Notes: a model not told the origin generated them from the letters alone. Shown: positions 31,701 through 39,930, counted from the first letter of the stretch. The stretch is DNA of 64,000 bases from Streptococcus sp. WB01_FAA12 (GCF_012843315.1 NZ_JABAEX010000004.1:54304-118303); one strand, 5' to 3'. Translations and numbers: made by a program.

Positions 31701-33135
31701 GCAAGCGACAGCTGTACGTGAGTTGGTCAATCGTGATTTTGTCGGAAAGGCAAGCTATCAGGAAGACGTGCGAGGCATTGAACGCAAGTTTGAAGCTATC
31801 ACCAACCCTCAAAATGGCTCGATAGCGACTCAGATAGCGACCTACAAAACAGCAGTAGATGGCCGATTTGCTGAAATCACGTCAATGATTTCTGGTAAAG
31901 CCAACCAGGCTGACTTCCAGCGTGTCCGAGAGACAAGCCAGCTCTATGAGCGAATTTTAGGCAATACTGAAAATGGAATTGCGGATAAGGTTGCTCGCAT
32001 GGCTATGACCAGCCAGCTGTTCCAGGTTGAGGTATCTAAGAATGAGGGCCTGAAAACAGTTCAAAGTCAGCTTGCTGGTTCATGGGGAGTCCATAATAAA
32101 AACAGCGTCAATGAAATCATCGCTGGTTTTAACCTAGCTGGCAAAAATGCAGGCATTAAAGCTGAGACGATCAGACTTGAAGGTCGAACCTTGCTTGATG
32201 AATTAACCGCTATTCAGGGTTACTTCAAACGATTGTTCGTAGGTGAAGGTACGTTTGCGACTTTGAACACGGATATTTTACGAGCTAACTCTATTACAGC
32301 TGACAAGTTAGTCATGGATATAGCTATGGCAAGACGCTTCGTCTCGAGCGACATCTTCACAGATACGCTTGCTGCTAAAGAAGCCTTCATCAACAAGCTT
32401 CGCTCTGTCGTAGTCACTGCGACTTTGCTCGAAGGTTATAAAGGTCGCATTGGTGGATTCCAGATTGGTACGCATGAGAAAGATTCATCGGTGTACTGGA
32501 TCACTGGTCAAAACCAATTTTCAGTTGGTATGAGTAACGGGACTGGCCAGTGGTCACAGACGGCTTTGTGGGTCAATTGGGGCAACAATTGGGGGTATCC
32601 TGGAGACTATGCGTGGTACGTGAAAAATAACGGCAAAATGTATTGCTATAATACGGCCGAATTTTGGAACACGCCTGTTATCCATGGGGATCTCCGTGTT
32701 ACTGGTCACATTTTCTACAACAATAAAGATTCAGGAAAATCTGGTTACTGGATTCATTCGTCTAAATACTCAAATTTTGAGCCTTCGGATAACTATCTGT
32801 ATATGTATTACAGCGGTTCAGGTTACGACTGGATTCCGATGAATAAAGAAATCTCAGACCGTCGATATAAGCACAATATCGAAGACAGTACAGTCTCTGG
32901 CCTCGATGTTATCCAGAAGCTTAAAACGTACAGCTATCGCAAAGAATACGATGGAAAAATAGAAGATATCGCTTGTGGTATCATAGCGCAGGATGTCCAG
33001 AAGTACGCTCCTGAAGCATTTTTTGAAAATCCTGATGGCGCATACTCTTACAACACATTTGCTCTTGTGCCTTATCTTATTAAGGCCATTCAAGAGCTTA
33101 ATCATAAAATAGAAAAATTGGAGGAAACAGCATGA
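28705..33135 (+). CDS. Tail-associated receptor-binding protein with S74 chaperone
   Basis: A 1,476-residue protein starting at TTG, 8 bp after TTGGAGG. Residues 1 to about 330 form the Tal/gp27-like hub (LTNGNMPLNAAYADEIVQED). Residues about 330-540 are coiled-coil. Two copies of a carbohydrate-binding-like module follow, each opening with VGG(T/R)NL and closing with TDWSPAPED (about 542-700 and 807-945). The C-terminal part has a Trp-rich head (QNQFSVGMSNGTGQWSQTAL) and an intramolecular chaperone beginning at SDRRYKHNI (about 1384), with the Ser-Asp site of self-cleavage. It binds the host surface; the repeats suggest modular evolution. Confidence 0.9.
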   Translation: MIYLTNGNMPLNAAYADEIVQEDNSTYQLTFRFPTSDPLWEKLKEETFLTADDLHGEQDFVIFEVEKKHGYIQVYANQVFTLLNNYVVNPISLDRATGSTALSRFAGAITRNNPFSFFSDIEDRHTFNIGSKNAMEAFAKDKHSIIGQWGGDLVRHGYQVRLLKNGGSENESLFMYKKNLSSYQHKTSTKSLKTRITFKTTVKGEGEKAPDRKFSVVVDSPLINKYSQIYEDVIEVNDEDVKDEASLRKYGEQYFKTSLCDMMEDSLELEVVGQSDVPVQIYDIVSLFYEIYNLDVRKKITKYTYSPMAKKLKSIGFGQFQSGLANAIGNAVNDAVKGEAQQLQDDFERQLARELKNADLAFDRQKEELVNQFTDGLNAAKARAEEVKRELSDTIDQRFNSFNNGPLQEVKRRTEEALKNSGASSLLAQEAKRIGLDSVARLEAFKSQATSAQTALSGELDSLKRTIANDIRPKQAQAEAEIAKQVEALIQTKKELAGVKSAQATYEETTTRRLSELTNLANGKASKSELTQTAEELASKIASVQVGGTNLYALSRNKDILRSSHLTDLKFDISSGEISFKATGLDPYFGEATTHPKTVSSRNGVRIPVIAGKSIYVTISNPVFAKNFISYFDERGNTVKRYQYYGANSFAVPPRDLQGVSFITLRFGCGGSNFEIGDVLKTKIKVEYGTIPTDWSPAPEDQDERVSAVESTFKQKADSLEAGVNRLTEGLRTKADISSLNVTAENIRQSVKQLETNTQNKLDQKLSLAEFEVRAGSIRQEILNVTKEKADKTLVTTEAGKLREEFASLRVGGRNLLKGSKGPFKPDKNPANFDNQVLYYNETSMHLVQNERYRISAKTDGMFTATHEPNKESDNVVLWLMDKTVTNYQIVSSLKTGTTGTEFVWSCPTGTYHLRVNTYRKDPEKLKSVWEVKVEQGSFKTDWSPAPEDTEGLITEAKATFERTALGLRTDLSAIQEYVNKDGQRQETLQRYTREESAKQATAVRELVNRDFVGKASYQEDVRGIERKFEAITNPQNGSIATQIATYKTAVDGRFAEITSMISGKANQADFQRVRETSQLYERILGNTENGIADKVARMAMTSQLFQVEVSKNEGLKTVQSQLAGSWGVHNKNSVNEIIAGFNLAGKNAGIKAETIRLEGRTLLDELTAIQGYFKRLFVGEGTFATLNTDILRANSITADKLVMDIAMARRFVSSDIFTDTLAAKEAFINKLRSVVVTATLLEGYKGRIGGFQIGTHEKDSSVYWITGQNQFSVGMSNGTGQWSQTALWVNWGNNWGYPGDYAWYVKNNGKMYCYNTAEFWNTPVIHGDLRVTGHIFYNNKDSGKSGYWIHSSKYSNFEPSDNYLYMYYSGSGYDWIPMNKEISDRRYKHNIEDSTVSGLDVIQKLKTYSYRKEYDGKIEDIACGIIAQDVQKYAPEAFFENPDGAYSYNTFALVPYLIKAIQELNHKIEKLEETA

Positions 33136-33341
33136 ATGAACAAGACAAACAAATCAGCAGTCTGGCGATTAAATCGTTAGGTGAAAAAGTCAGTAATGAG
33201 GCTACTCAATCAGCTACGCTAGAAGCCCTCTATACAGTAACTGCTATGGAGCTTGAGCAAATGAAACGAATCATCGAGTCAGACGAAGAGCTTAAAGCAA
33301 AATTTGAAGAAGTGAAAGGAAAAATGACAAATGGCAATTAG
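33132..33341 (+). CDS. Hypothetical small tail-region protein (69 aa)
   Basis: A 69-residue helical acidic protein (NEQDKQISSLAIKSLGEKVS, then ALYTVTAMELEQMKRIIES). It overlaps the tail protein and the next gene by 4 and 11 bp. Small coiled proteins in this position occur in many streptococcal phages; no function is known. Confidence 0.6.
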   Translation: MNEQDKQISSLAIKSLGEKVSNEATQSATLEALYTVTAMELEQMKRIIESDEELKAKFEEVKGKMTNGN

Positions 33342-33978
33342 TAATTATGAACTAGCGACCAAACCTTATACTCGTGGTTTTGGAGACAAAGTTACAACCG
33401 TTGTAGAAATCCGTTTGCAAGACGGGAATCGTTATAGCACTAACCAGCGGGAATTGGCTGGTGATCGTACACAAGACCAAGAAGACGTTCTTGTTCAAGC
33501 GGTGCTGGATATCCTAAAAGCCGAGCTAGATCCAGGCAGTGCCATTGTCAAAACACAGGCGCAGCTTGAACAGGCTAATCAGAAGATTGCGCAGAATGAG
33601 AACGAGCAAAATCGTCTCTCTGCGCTTGCAAATAAAATCGACAAAGTAGTGCGTGTCATGGCTCAAGATTCTATCATGGGTGAGAAAATCGCCTACGGAA
33701 CAACCTACAAGGAGCTTGTCGAACTCTTCCCGTTCGCCGAGGAAGGTAAAGTCTATCAACCAGGCGATATGTTTGTGATTGAAAATCCTGAACATGTCGA
33801 ATTAAACGGTGAGGGCAAGCGTGTCTTGATTCAGACAAATCAGGCTTTCACCTACAAAGGCGAATCTCTCAAGTATCTTGAAGGCGTACCATCTCAAAAT
33901 GGTATTCTTGCAATCTGGAAGTGGGAAGGGCAAAAAAACGAAAGTGATCTTGGGACCACTCGAGTTCCTGCACAGTAG
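33331..33978 (+). CDS. DUF1366-like phage protein (215 aa)
   Basis: A 215-residue protein: residues 1-70 beta-rich (TVVEIRLQDGNRYSTNQREL), 70-115 coiled (QAQLEQANQKIAQNENEQNR), then a compact domain (YQPGDMFVIENPEHVELNGE, closing NGILAIWKWEGQK). It matches the DUF1366 group of streptococcal phages in order and motif, placed between tail and lysis genes. Possibly a virion component. Family call from memory. Confidence 0.65.
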   Translation: MAISNYELATKPYTRGFGDKVTTVVEIRLQDGNRYSTNQRELAGDRTQDQEDVLVQAVLDILKAELDPGSAIVKTQAQLEQANQKIAQNENEQNRLSALANKIDKVVRVMAQDSIMGEKIAYGTTYKELVELFPFAEEGKVYQPGDMFVIENPEHVELNGEGKRVLIQTNQAFTYKGESLKYLEGVPSQNGILAIWKWEGQKNESDLGTTRVPAQ

Positions 33979-33994
33979 ATTGGAAGTGATCTGA

Positions 33995-34411
33995 TTGGAA
34001 TTACTAGCATTTTTGGATAAATTGAGTCCGATTCTAATCGTGATTATTCCTAGCTATTTCTCTTTTAAAAGCACGCAGAATACAAAAGAGACTGACAAGC
34101 AAATCAGTCTCTTATCTGACCAAATTAGTGCTATTAAAAAGACAGTCTCGAATGTTGAGACTATCGGCAAAGATAATAGCAAAGGATTGAGCGTTATTGG
34201 AAAAGGTCTTCAAAGATTACAGCGTTTTCGATTGCAAGAAAACCTAAAAAAAGCAATTAGACGAGGCAATACCAATCAGCATGAGATTGAGGAATTGTCT
34301 CGTCTTTATGAAAGTTATGTCGAACTTGGTGGAAATGGAGCCATCAAGGTACTGTATGAAAAATTTCTAGCATTGGAAATTGTGGAGGAAAATATAAATG
34401 CAACAGATTAA
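33995..34411 (+). CDS. Holin-associated membrane protein
   Basis: A 138-residue protein starting at TTG (ribosome site GGAAGTGAT, moderate). One N-terminal membrane segment (residues about 3-22, LLAFLDKLSPILIVIIPSYF) is followed by a long coiled region (KQISLLSDQISAIKKTVSNV) and a basic helical end. It overlaps the LLH-type holin by 14 bp. The pair of one-TM proteins before the endolysin is the usual lysis set; this one may be a second holin or an antiholin. Confidence 0.65.
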   Translation: MELLAFLDKLSPILIVIIPSYFSFKSTQNTKETDKQISLLSDQISAIKKTVSNVETIGKDNSKGLSVIGKGLQRLQRFRLQENLKKAIRRGNTNQHEIEELSRLYESYVELGGNGAIKVLYEKFLALEIVEENINATD

Positions 34412-34730
34412 CGAAATTATTATTGCTTTTGTTACAGGATTTGTAGCAGTAGCGACAGGCAGTATCGTCAAAGCAGTCAAAGACTATCTTGTTCAAAAAG
34501 GCGGAGAGAAGACTATCAAAATTGTTGAAATCTTGGCCAAAAACGCAGTCAATGCCGTGGAACAGGTAGCTTCAGAAACTGGCTATAAAGGTGAAGAGAA
34601 GCTGGAACAAGCCCGCACTAAAATCCGTGCAGAATTGTCAAAATATAACATTAGTATGACCGACCGTGACCTCGATACATTTGTCGAGTCAGCGGTCAAG
34701 CAGATGAATGATGTGTGGAAGGAGTGGTAA
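34398..34730 (+). CDS. Phage holin, LLH family
   Basis: A 110-residue holin: N-terminal membrane segment [20 protein letters not shown] (about residues 7-26), then a charged helical domain ([20 protein letters not shown]) and the closing [20 protein letters not shown]. This is the LLH-type pattern. It permeabilises the membrane and lets the choline-binding amidase act. Two bases separate it from the lysin. Confidence 0.85.
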   Translation: MQQINEIIIAFVTGFVAVATGSIVKAVKDYLVQKGGEKTIKIVEILAKNAVNAVEQVASETGYKGEEKLEQARTKIRAELSKYNISMTDRDLDTFVESAVKQMNDVWKEW

Positions 34731-34732
34731 GA

Positions 34733-35677
34733 ATGGATATTGATAAAAGCAGATTGAGAAGTGGATTACCTCAGGTCGGTGTGCAGCCCTATCGTCAAGT
34801 ACATGCCCACTCAACAGGAAATCGAAACTCAACCGCACAAAACGAAGCGGATTACCACTATCGCAAAGACCCCGAACTAGGATTCTTCTCTCACGTTGTA
34901 GGAAATGGTCGTGTGATGCAAGTAGGACCTGTAAACAATGGTTCATGGGATGTAGGTGGTGGTTGGAATGCTGAGAGTTACGCAGCAGTCGAATTGATTG
35001 AAAGCCATGGCTCAAAAGAAGAGTTCATGCGTGATTACAAGCTCTATATTGAACTTTTGCGAAATCTTGCAGACGAAGCTGGTATTCCTAAAACGCTTGA
35101 CTCTGATAGCCTTGCAGGCATCAAAACGCATCAGTATTGCACTAACAATCAACCTAATAACCACTCAGACCACGTTGACCCGTATCCTTATCTGGCAAAA
35201 TGGGGAATCAGTCGCGAGCAATTCAAGAAAGATATTGAAGGCGGTTTATCTGAAGCTGGCTGGAAACGCAATGAAACTGGTTGGTGGTGGGAAGAGTCGG
35301 ATGGTTCTTATCCGACAGACCGCTGGAAGAAAATCACTGGTGAGTGGTTCCGATTTGATAATCGTGGCTATTGCCTAATCAATCGTTGGTTTAATGATGG
35401 TAAAGACTGGTTCTATCTTGACAAGCGTGGCGCAATGGTTACAGGCTGGATGTATATCAATAACCGCTGGTATTACTTCAAGTCAGATGGGCGCATGGCC
35501 AAAGGTTGGGTGAAATATCGTGAGACCTGGTACTATCTCGACGAAAAGGACGGAGATATGAAATCCAATCAATTCGTTAAATATGGTAACGGCTGGTATT
35601 ATCTCAAACCAGATGGATCCATGGCAGACAAGCCAGAATTTACAGTTGAGCCTGATGGGCTTATCACTACTAAATAA
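34733..35677 (+). CDS. lytA: Choline-binding N-acetylmuramoyl-L-alanine amidase (LytA-like endolysin)
   Basis: A 314-residue phage lysin closely similar to pneumococcal LytA. The amidase domain (1 to about 175) keeps H26, E87 and H133 and the strings [30 protein letters not shown] and [17 protein letters not shown]. Six or so choline-binding repeats (about 180-300) have the GWY-type aromatic pattern ([31 protein letters not shown]). The C-terminus [19 protein letters not shown] matches LytA almost residue for residue. It requires wall choline, so the host is a choline-decorated mitis-group species. ATG at 34733 follows AAGGAGTGGTAAGA. Confidence 0.95.
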   Translation: MDIDKSRLRSGLPQVGVQPYRQVHAHSTGNRNSTAQNEADYHYRKDPELGFFSHVVGNGRVMQVGPVNNGSWDVGGGWNAESYAAVELIESHGSKEEFMRDYKLYIELLRNLADEAGIPKTLDSDSLAGIKTHQYCTNNQPNNHSDHVDPYPYLAKWGISREQFKKDIEGGLSEAGWKRNETGWWWEESDGSYPTDRWKKITGEWFRFDNRGYCLINRWFNDGKDWFYLDKRGAMVTGWMYINNRWYYFKSDGRMAKGWVKYRETWYYLDEKDGDMKSNQFVKYGNGWYYLKPDGSMADKPEFTVEPDGLITTK

Positions 35678-35718
35678 ATTTAAAAAAAGAAAGGAGATTC
35701 TATTTTTCTTCTTAATGA

Positions 35719-35748
35719 CCCGCAGGCAATAGCTTGCGGGCTTTTTTT
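35719..35748 (+). terminator. Late operon terminator
   Basis: CCCGCA pairs with TGCGGG around GGCAATAGCT (35719-35740), followed by CTTTTTTTG. It ends the lysis operon. Confidence 0.88.
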
Positions 35749-35767
35749 GTTTGCAATGCAATAATAA

Positions 35768-35791
35768 AAGCAGTGACCGAAATCACTGCTT
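35768..35791 (-). terminator. Terminator of the minus-strand XRE gene
   Basis: AAGCAGTGA (35768-35776) and TCACTGCTT (35783-35791) form a perfect 9-bp stem. On the minus strand it follows the XRE stop codon and is followed by TTATTATTG. It faces the late-operon terminator. Confidence 0.7.
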
Positions 35792-35962
35792 ATCAGCTGT
35801 AGCAAATTCATAAAGTTTTTCCGCTGTGAGAAGGGCCATTTTGTCCATGTTTGTTTTTCCTTTTCTGAGGTCAGAAACGGTAGTCCATGGCACACCAGCA
35901 CCTTGTGAAATAGCAGATGTAGAAATAGAACTGTTAAGTAATTCTTGAATAACTTTTCTCAT
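35783..35962 (-). CDS. Small XRE-like DNA-binding protein (59 aa)
   Basis: A 59-residue helix-turn-helix protein: VIQELLNSSISTSAISQGAG, then VPWTTVSDLRKGKTNMDKMA and LLTAEKLYEF. The pattern 'sisqgagvpwttvsdlrkGk' is of XRE/Cro type. It is the last gene of a minus-strand trio at the right end of the prophage, behind AAAAGGACAAATAAT. It could repress the trio's own promoter, whose spacer holds a CGGTTTACCG dyad, or act on phage genes. Confidence 0.75.
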   Translation of the reverse strand: MRKVIQELLNSSISTSAISQGAGVPWTTVSDLRKGKTNMDKMALLTAEKLYEFATADKQ

Positions 35963-35963
35963 A

Positions 35964-36038
35964 TTATTTGTCCTTTTTATTTTTTAGATAGATATATACA
36001 TTGATCACAATTATAAAAATAGCTATTGCACTAACCAT
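35964..36038 (-). CDS. Hydrophobic 24-residue peptide
   Basis: MVSAIAIFIIVINVYIYLKN followed by a Lys/Asp tail: a single membrane-spanning helix with a basic end, preceded by AAAAGAGGAAAAGCA at good spacing. It ends one base before the XRE start codon. Size and shape are those of small phage membrane peptides and type I toxins, but no named family is recognised. Confidence 0.5.
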   Translation of the reverse strand: MVSAIAIFIIVINVYIYLKNKKDK

Positions 36039-36057
36039 TGCTTTTCCTCTTTTCATT

Positions 36058-36097
36058 TGATAAAATAGAGGTGTGAGGGGCTTTCGCCCCCACCTCT
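36058..36097 (-). terminator. Hairpin between the 49-aa and 24-aa genes
   Basis: AGAGGTG plus GAGGGGC (36067-36081) pairs with GCCCCCACCTCT (36086-36097), a long GC-rich stem with a UUUC-type loop. In minus-strand RNA it is followed by ATTTTAT. It probably terminates most transcripts after the 49-codon gene and lets some continue. Confidence 0.6.
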
Positions 36098-36103
36098 TAG
36101 CGT

Positions 36104-36253
36104 TTACCTTTTTCTTTTGCGGGAGTTGGGTTTACGCTTTTTGTTTTGCCTTGCGACTGTTATTGCAGTCACCAGACTTGCTATAGCAGTTACCGTTTCA
36201 GGGATATTATCTATCGCCTTTTCAAGTAACCTAAGCCAATCTTCTTTGTTCAA
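36104..36253 (-). CDS. Hypothetical basic phage protein (49 aa)
   Basis: A TTG-initiated frame of 49 codons behind AAAGGAGGTGAGGAAG, a near-perfect ribosome site: NKEDWLRLLEKAIDNIPETV, then a hydrophobic TAIASLVTAITVA stretch (about 21-33) and a strongly basic tail (RQNKKRKPNSRKRKR). It has its own consensus promoter. The hydrophobic helix with Arg/Lys-rich end suggests membrane association. No family recognised; a superinfection or toxin-like role is only a guess. Confidence 0.6.
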   Translation of the reverse strand: MNKEDWLRLLEKAIDNIPETVTAIASLVTAITVARQNKKRKPNSRKRKR

Positions 36254-36284
36254 CTTCCTCACCTCCTTTCCTTATCTTGATTAT

Positions 36285-36313
36285 ATTATATCACGGTAAA
36301 CCGAGAAAGTCAA
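36285..36313 (-). promoter_or_regulatory. Strong minus-strand promoter with operator in the spacer
   Basis: On the minus strand TTGACT (36308-36313), a 17-bp spacer and TATAAT (36285-36290). The spacer contains CGGTTTACCG (36294-36303), resembling the core of the operators at 2596 and 2864 (CGGTTTAACCG). It drives the small-gene trio, possibly in the lysogen. Confidence 0.82.
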
Positions 36314-36377
36314 GCGTTTTGATGAAATTTTTTTAAATTTTTTCAAAAAAAATAGACCTTGTCCAGAGGTCGGGGAG

Positions 36378-36397
36378 TTGGAGGGGGCACCCTCCAA
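36378..36397. repeat. 8-bp inverted repeat near the prophage right end
   Basis: TTGGAGGG (36378-36385) and CCCTCCAA (36390-36397) around GGCA. No T run on either strand. It may be an integrase- or excisionase-related arm structure, or a chance hairpin. Confidence 0.35.
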
Positions 36398-36427
36398 AAG
36401 CATTGATTTAATAAGATTTTATTTTAC

Positions 36428-36448
36428 CTTTTTCATAATAATCTCCCT
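36428..36448. other. Presumed right attachment site (attR core)
   Basis: The string CTTTTTCATAATAATCTCCC plus T matches, from memory, the 21-bp core of a group of pneumococcal prophages. It lies between the last phage gene and host DNA. In reverse it reads AGGGAGATTATTATGAAAAA, a ribosome site and start codon, so the phage seems to have inserted at the 5' end of a minus-strand host gene. The matching attL should lie left of the window. Confidence 0.6.
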
Positions 36449-36453
36449 AAAGA

Positions 36454-36479
36454 AGTCACCCAATCAGGTGGCTTTTTTG
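36454..36479 (+). terminator. Terminator just outside attR
   Basis: GTCACC and GGTGGC (in AAGTCACCCAATCAGGTGGC) are followed by TTTTTTG on the plus strand. It would stop plus-strand RNA leaving the prophage before tgt. In the host it forms part of the leader of the interrupted minus-strand gene. Confidence 0.7.
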
Positions 36480-36536
36480 TCAGTTTGTAAGTCATATTTA
36501 GGTGTCTTCCTGAAAGTAGTATTCCTTTTAAGACAA

Positions 36537-36562
36537 AGAAAAAAATAGTGATATTACTCACT
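36537..36562 (-). terminator. Minus-strand terminator beside repeat copy 3
   Basis: AGTGA (36547-36551) and TCACT (36558-36562) form a short hairpin. The A run at 36537-36545 becomes a U run in minus-strand RNA. It lies about 30 bp downstream of the inverted copy of the dispersed motif, like the terminator after copy 1. Confidence 0.45.
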
Positions 36563-36590
36563 GATTCTTTTGTAAACTATTAGAACTAAA

Positions 36591-36620
36591 TTGCAGCCTT
36601 CTCAACTATACGGGCAAAGG
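36591..36620 (-). repeat. Copy 3 of the dispersed motif, inverted
   Basis: Reverse-complemented, this reads TTTGCCCGTATAGTTGAGAA then GGCTGCAA, close to copy 1 (TTGCCCGCATAGTTGAAAAGG, then TGCAGAA). It lies on the host side of the presumed attR. Confidence 0.55.
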
Positions 36621-36769
36621 TGAGTATGAAAATGAATACGAAGATGAATACGATTTAAAAAAATGACGAAAATTAACGGAAATGATTTTTAAATAAAAAT
36701 AAGCGAAAACTCAACTATTGATAAGCGACAGAAAGCATTGGTAAACATTTGTCACTTATACCATAGTTC

Positions 36770-36798
36770 GTGACAGTTCCAGTTTTTTTTGATAAAAT
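36770..36798 (+). promoter_or_regulatory. tgt promoter
   Basis: GTGACA (36770-36775), 17-bp spacer, TAAAAT (36793-36798). The leader contains two small hairpins, CTTTG/CAAAG and CTGGGA/TTCCCAG, before the ribosome site GGAGG. No preQ1 riboswitch consensus was recognised. Confidence 0.6.
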
Positions 36799-36861
36799 CA
36801 TACAGTATGCCTTTGGGCGCAAAGTATGAACTGGGACTGTCTTTCCCAGCTTCGGAGGTAG

Positions 36862-38007
<1,146 letters not shown>

Positions 38008-38028
38008 AGTGTAAAAATAGAATGCCAG

Positions 38029-38060
38029 AATCCTAAGTTTTCTCTTAGGATTTTTCTTCT
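38029..38060 (+). terminator. tgt terminator
   Basis: AATCCTAAG (38029-38037) pairs with CTTAGGATT (38044-38052), followed by TTTCTTCTTTTTTT. Confidence 0.85.
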
Positions 38061-38106
38061 TTTTTTGATAGAATAAAGTGTATAACGAAAGGGAGAATAG
38101 ACTCGT

Positions 38107-39924
38107 ATGCGTATTAAATGGTTTTCCTTGATTAGGATTACAGGTTTACTTTTGGTGCTTTTGTACCACTTCTTTCAGACCATCTTTCCTGGAGGATTTT
38201 TCGGGGTAGATGTCTTTTTCACATTTTCGGGATTCTTGATTACCTCCCTCCTTTTAGAAGAGTTTGGAAAGAAAAGCCAGATTGATTTGCTGGGCTTTTT
38301 TAAGAGACGGTTTTACCGCATCGTGCCACCTGTGGTGCTGATGGTTTTGGTGACCATGCCTTTTACTTTTTTGGTTCGTCAAGACTATGTTGCTGGAATT
38401 GGTGGCCAGATAGCTGGAGTTCTTGGTTTTATGACCAACTTCTACGAAATGTTAACAGGGGGAAGTTACGAATCCCAGTTCATTCCGCATCTCTTTGTTC
38501 ATAACTGGAGTCTAGCTGTTGAGGTTCACTACTATATCCTTTGGGGCTTAGCGGTTTGGTTCTTATCCAAACGCTCAAAATCTAGTAGTCAATTGAGAGG
38601 GATGGTCTTTCTCCTTTCTGCGGGAGCTTTCATCATTAGCTTTTTCTCCATGTTTATTGGCAGTCTAATAGCTAGTTCCTATTCATCTGTCTACTTTTCA
38701 AGTTTAACCCATGTCTATCCCTTCTTTTTAGGAAGCATTTTGGCGACGGTTGTGGGTGTTCGTCAGACGAGCGATTTAGTCAAGCAGTTTGATCGGACGT
38801 GGGATCTTCGTCAAAATCTCCTGGTGTTCGCTGCAGGTCTCTTGGTATTGTTGCTCCTGACCTTCTTTGTCAAGTTCACTTACCTGTTTGCGTACTTATT
38901 TGGCTTCTTGCTGGCAAGTTTAGCGGCAGTGACCATGATTTTTGCTGCGCGTGTCTTGCATGAGAAAACGCCTGAGATACAAGAACCTCGGATAATTACA
39001 TTTTTAGCGGATACCAGCTACGCGGTTTATCTCTTCCACTGGCCTTTTTATATTATCTTTTCTCAGTTGATGAGCAATCTGCCCGCTGTTATTTTAACAG
39101 TTATCTTTTCTTATTTCTTTGCTATTTTATCTTTCTATATTATTGAGCCATTGATTGCTGGTAAGACTAATCCTTTAATACGGAAGATTAGTCGATTACC
39201 TCATATTAAACCGATTAGTGCTAGTGGTGTTGCCATTCTTACTTTGATTACCTTGGTTATCATAACTGTGGCTCCCCAAGTTGGAGCTTTTGAGACAGAC
39301 TTGATGGTCAATGGTTTCAAGCAAGCACAGACCAATATAGGACAAACAAAGACTCTTGCTGAACAAGCTGAACTGAGTCGCCTGGGAATTTCTGAGGGAA
39401 CGAGTCTGATTGGAGATTCGGTAGCCTTGCGTGCTAATACAGCCTTACAAGAGGCACTTCCTGAAGCAAATATTAATGCTCAGGTTAGTCGGACGACCAA
39501 GCAAGCCAATGACATTATGCTTCTTAACAGCCAGAACAAGGCACTGCTAAAAACAGTTGTCATTGCAACAGGGGTCAATAATCCTGAAGGCTACAAGAAT
39601 GATTTGGATAGCATCGTTAGCAATCTACCGAAAGGACACCATCTCATTCTTGTTACACCTTATGAGGGAGATAAGAGCAAGGATACTTATACATCAGTGG
39701 AGCAGTATGCGGCTTATGCGCGGGAATTAGCAGAAAAGACTCCTTACGTGAGCATTGCTGATTGGAATAAGGTTTCTAAGGAACATCCTGAAATCTGGGC
39801 TGGAACCGACCAAGTTCACTTTGGGAATGACAATAGCAAGCTCGAAGAAGGTGCTAAGCTATACGCAGAAACGATTGCAGCTGCTGTTAAAGCCTCTCAA
39901 GAACTACCTGTGAAATCAAAATAA
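38107..39924 (+). CDS. Peptidoglycan O-acetyltransferase (OatA/Adr-like)
   Basis: A 605-residue membrane acyltransferase. Residues 1 to about 385 hold roughly ten transmembrane helices of the acyltransferase-3 family, with LLYHFFQTIFPGGFFGVDVF and the arginine-rich FFKRRFYRIVPP. After the last helix comes an extracellular SGNH hydrolase-like domain (about 425-600): GTSLIGDSVALRAN holds the catalytic Ser, VIATGVNNPEG is block III, and WAGTDQVHFGND carries the Asp-His pair. It O-acetylates muramic acid, raising resistance to lysozyme and beta-lactams. It corresponds to pneumococcal adr. Stop is followed by a terminator. Confidence 0.9.
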   Translation: MRIKWFSLIRITGLLLVLLYHFFQTIFPGGFFGVDVFFTFSGFLITSLLLEEFGKKSQIDLLGFFKRRFYRIVPPVVLMVLVTMPFTFLVRQDYVAGIGGQIAGVLGFMTNFYEMLTGGSYESQFIPHLFVHNWSLAVEVHYYILWGLAVWFLSKRSKSSSQLRGMVFLLSAGAFIISFFSMFIGSLIASSYSSVYFSSLTHVYPFFLGSILATVVGVRQTSDLVKQFDRTWDLRQNLLVFAAGLLVLLLLTFFVKFTYLFAYLFGFLLASLAAVTMIFAARVLHEKTPEIQEPRIITFLADTSYAVYLFHWPFYIIFSQLMSNLPAVILTVIFSYFFAILSFYIIEPLIAGKTNPLIRKISRLPHIKPISASGVAILTLITLVIITVAPQVGAFETDLMVNGFKQAQTNIGQTKTLAEQAELSRLGISEGTSLIGDSVALRANTALQEALPEANINAQVSRTTKQANDIMLLNSQNKALLKTVVIATGVNNPEGYKNDLDSIVSNLPKGHHLILVTPYEGDKSKDTYTSVEQYAAYARELAEKTPYVSIADWNKVSKEHPEIWAGTDQVHFGNDNSKLEEGAKLYAETIAAAVKASQELPVKSK

Positions 39925-39930
39925 AATCAA

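Noticed and set aside
36117..36299. Plus-strand frame of 60 codons near the prophage end
   Set aside because: It is antisense to the 49-codon gene, starts at TTG without a ribosome site and runs through that gene's promoter.
1..36450. CRISPR array or restriction-modification pair
   Set aside because: No regularly spaced repeats and no endonuclease beside the methyltransferases were seen.
36565..36664. Intact gene ending at 36664
   Set aside because: In-frame stop 33 codons upstream and no start; only a possible remnant.
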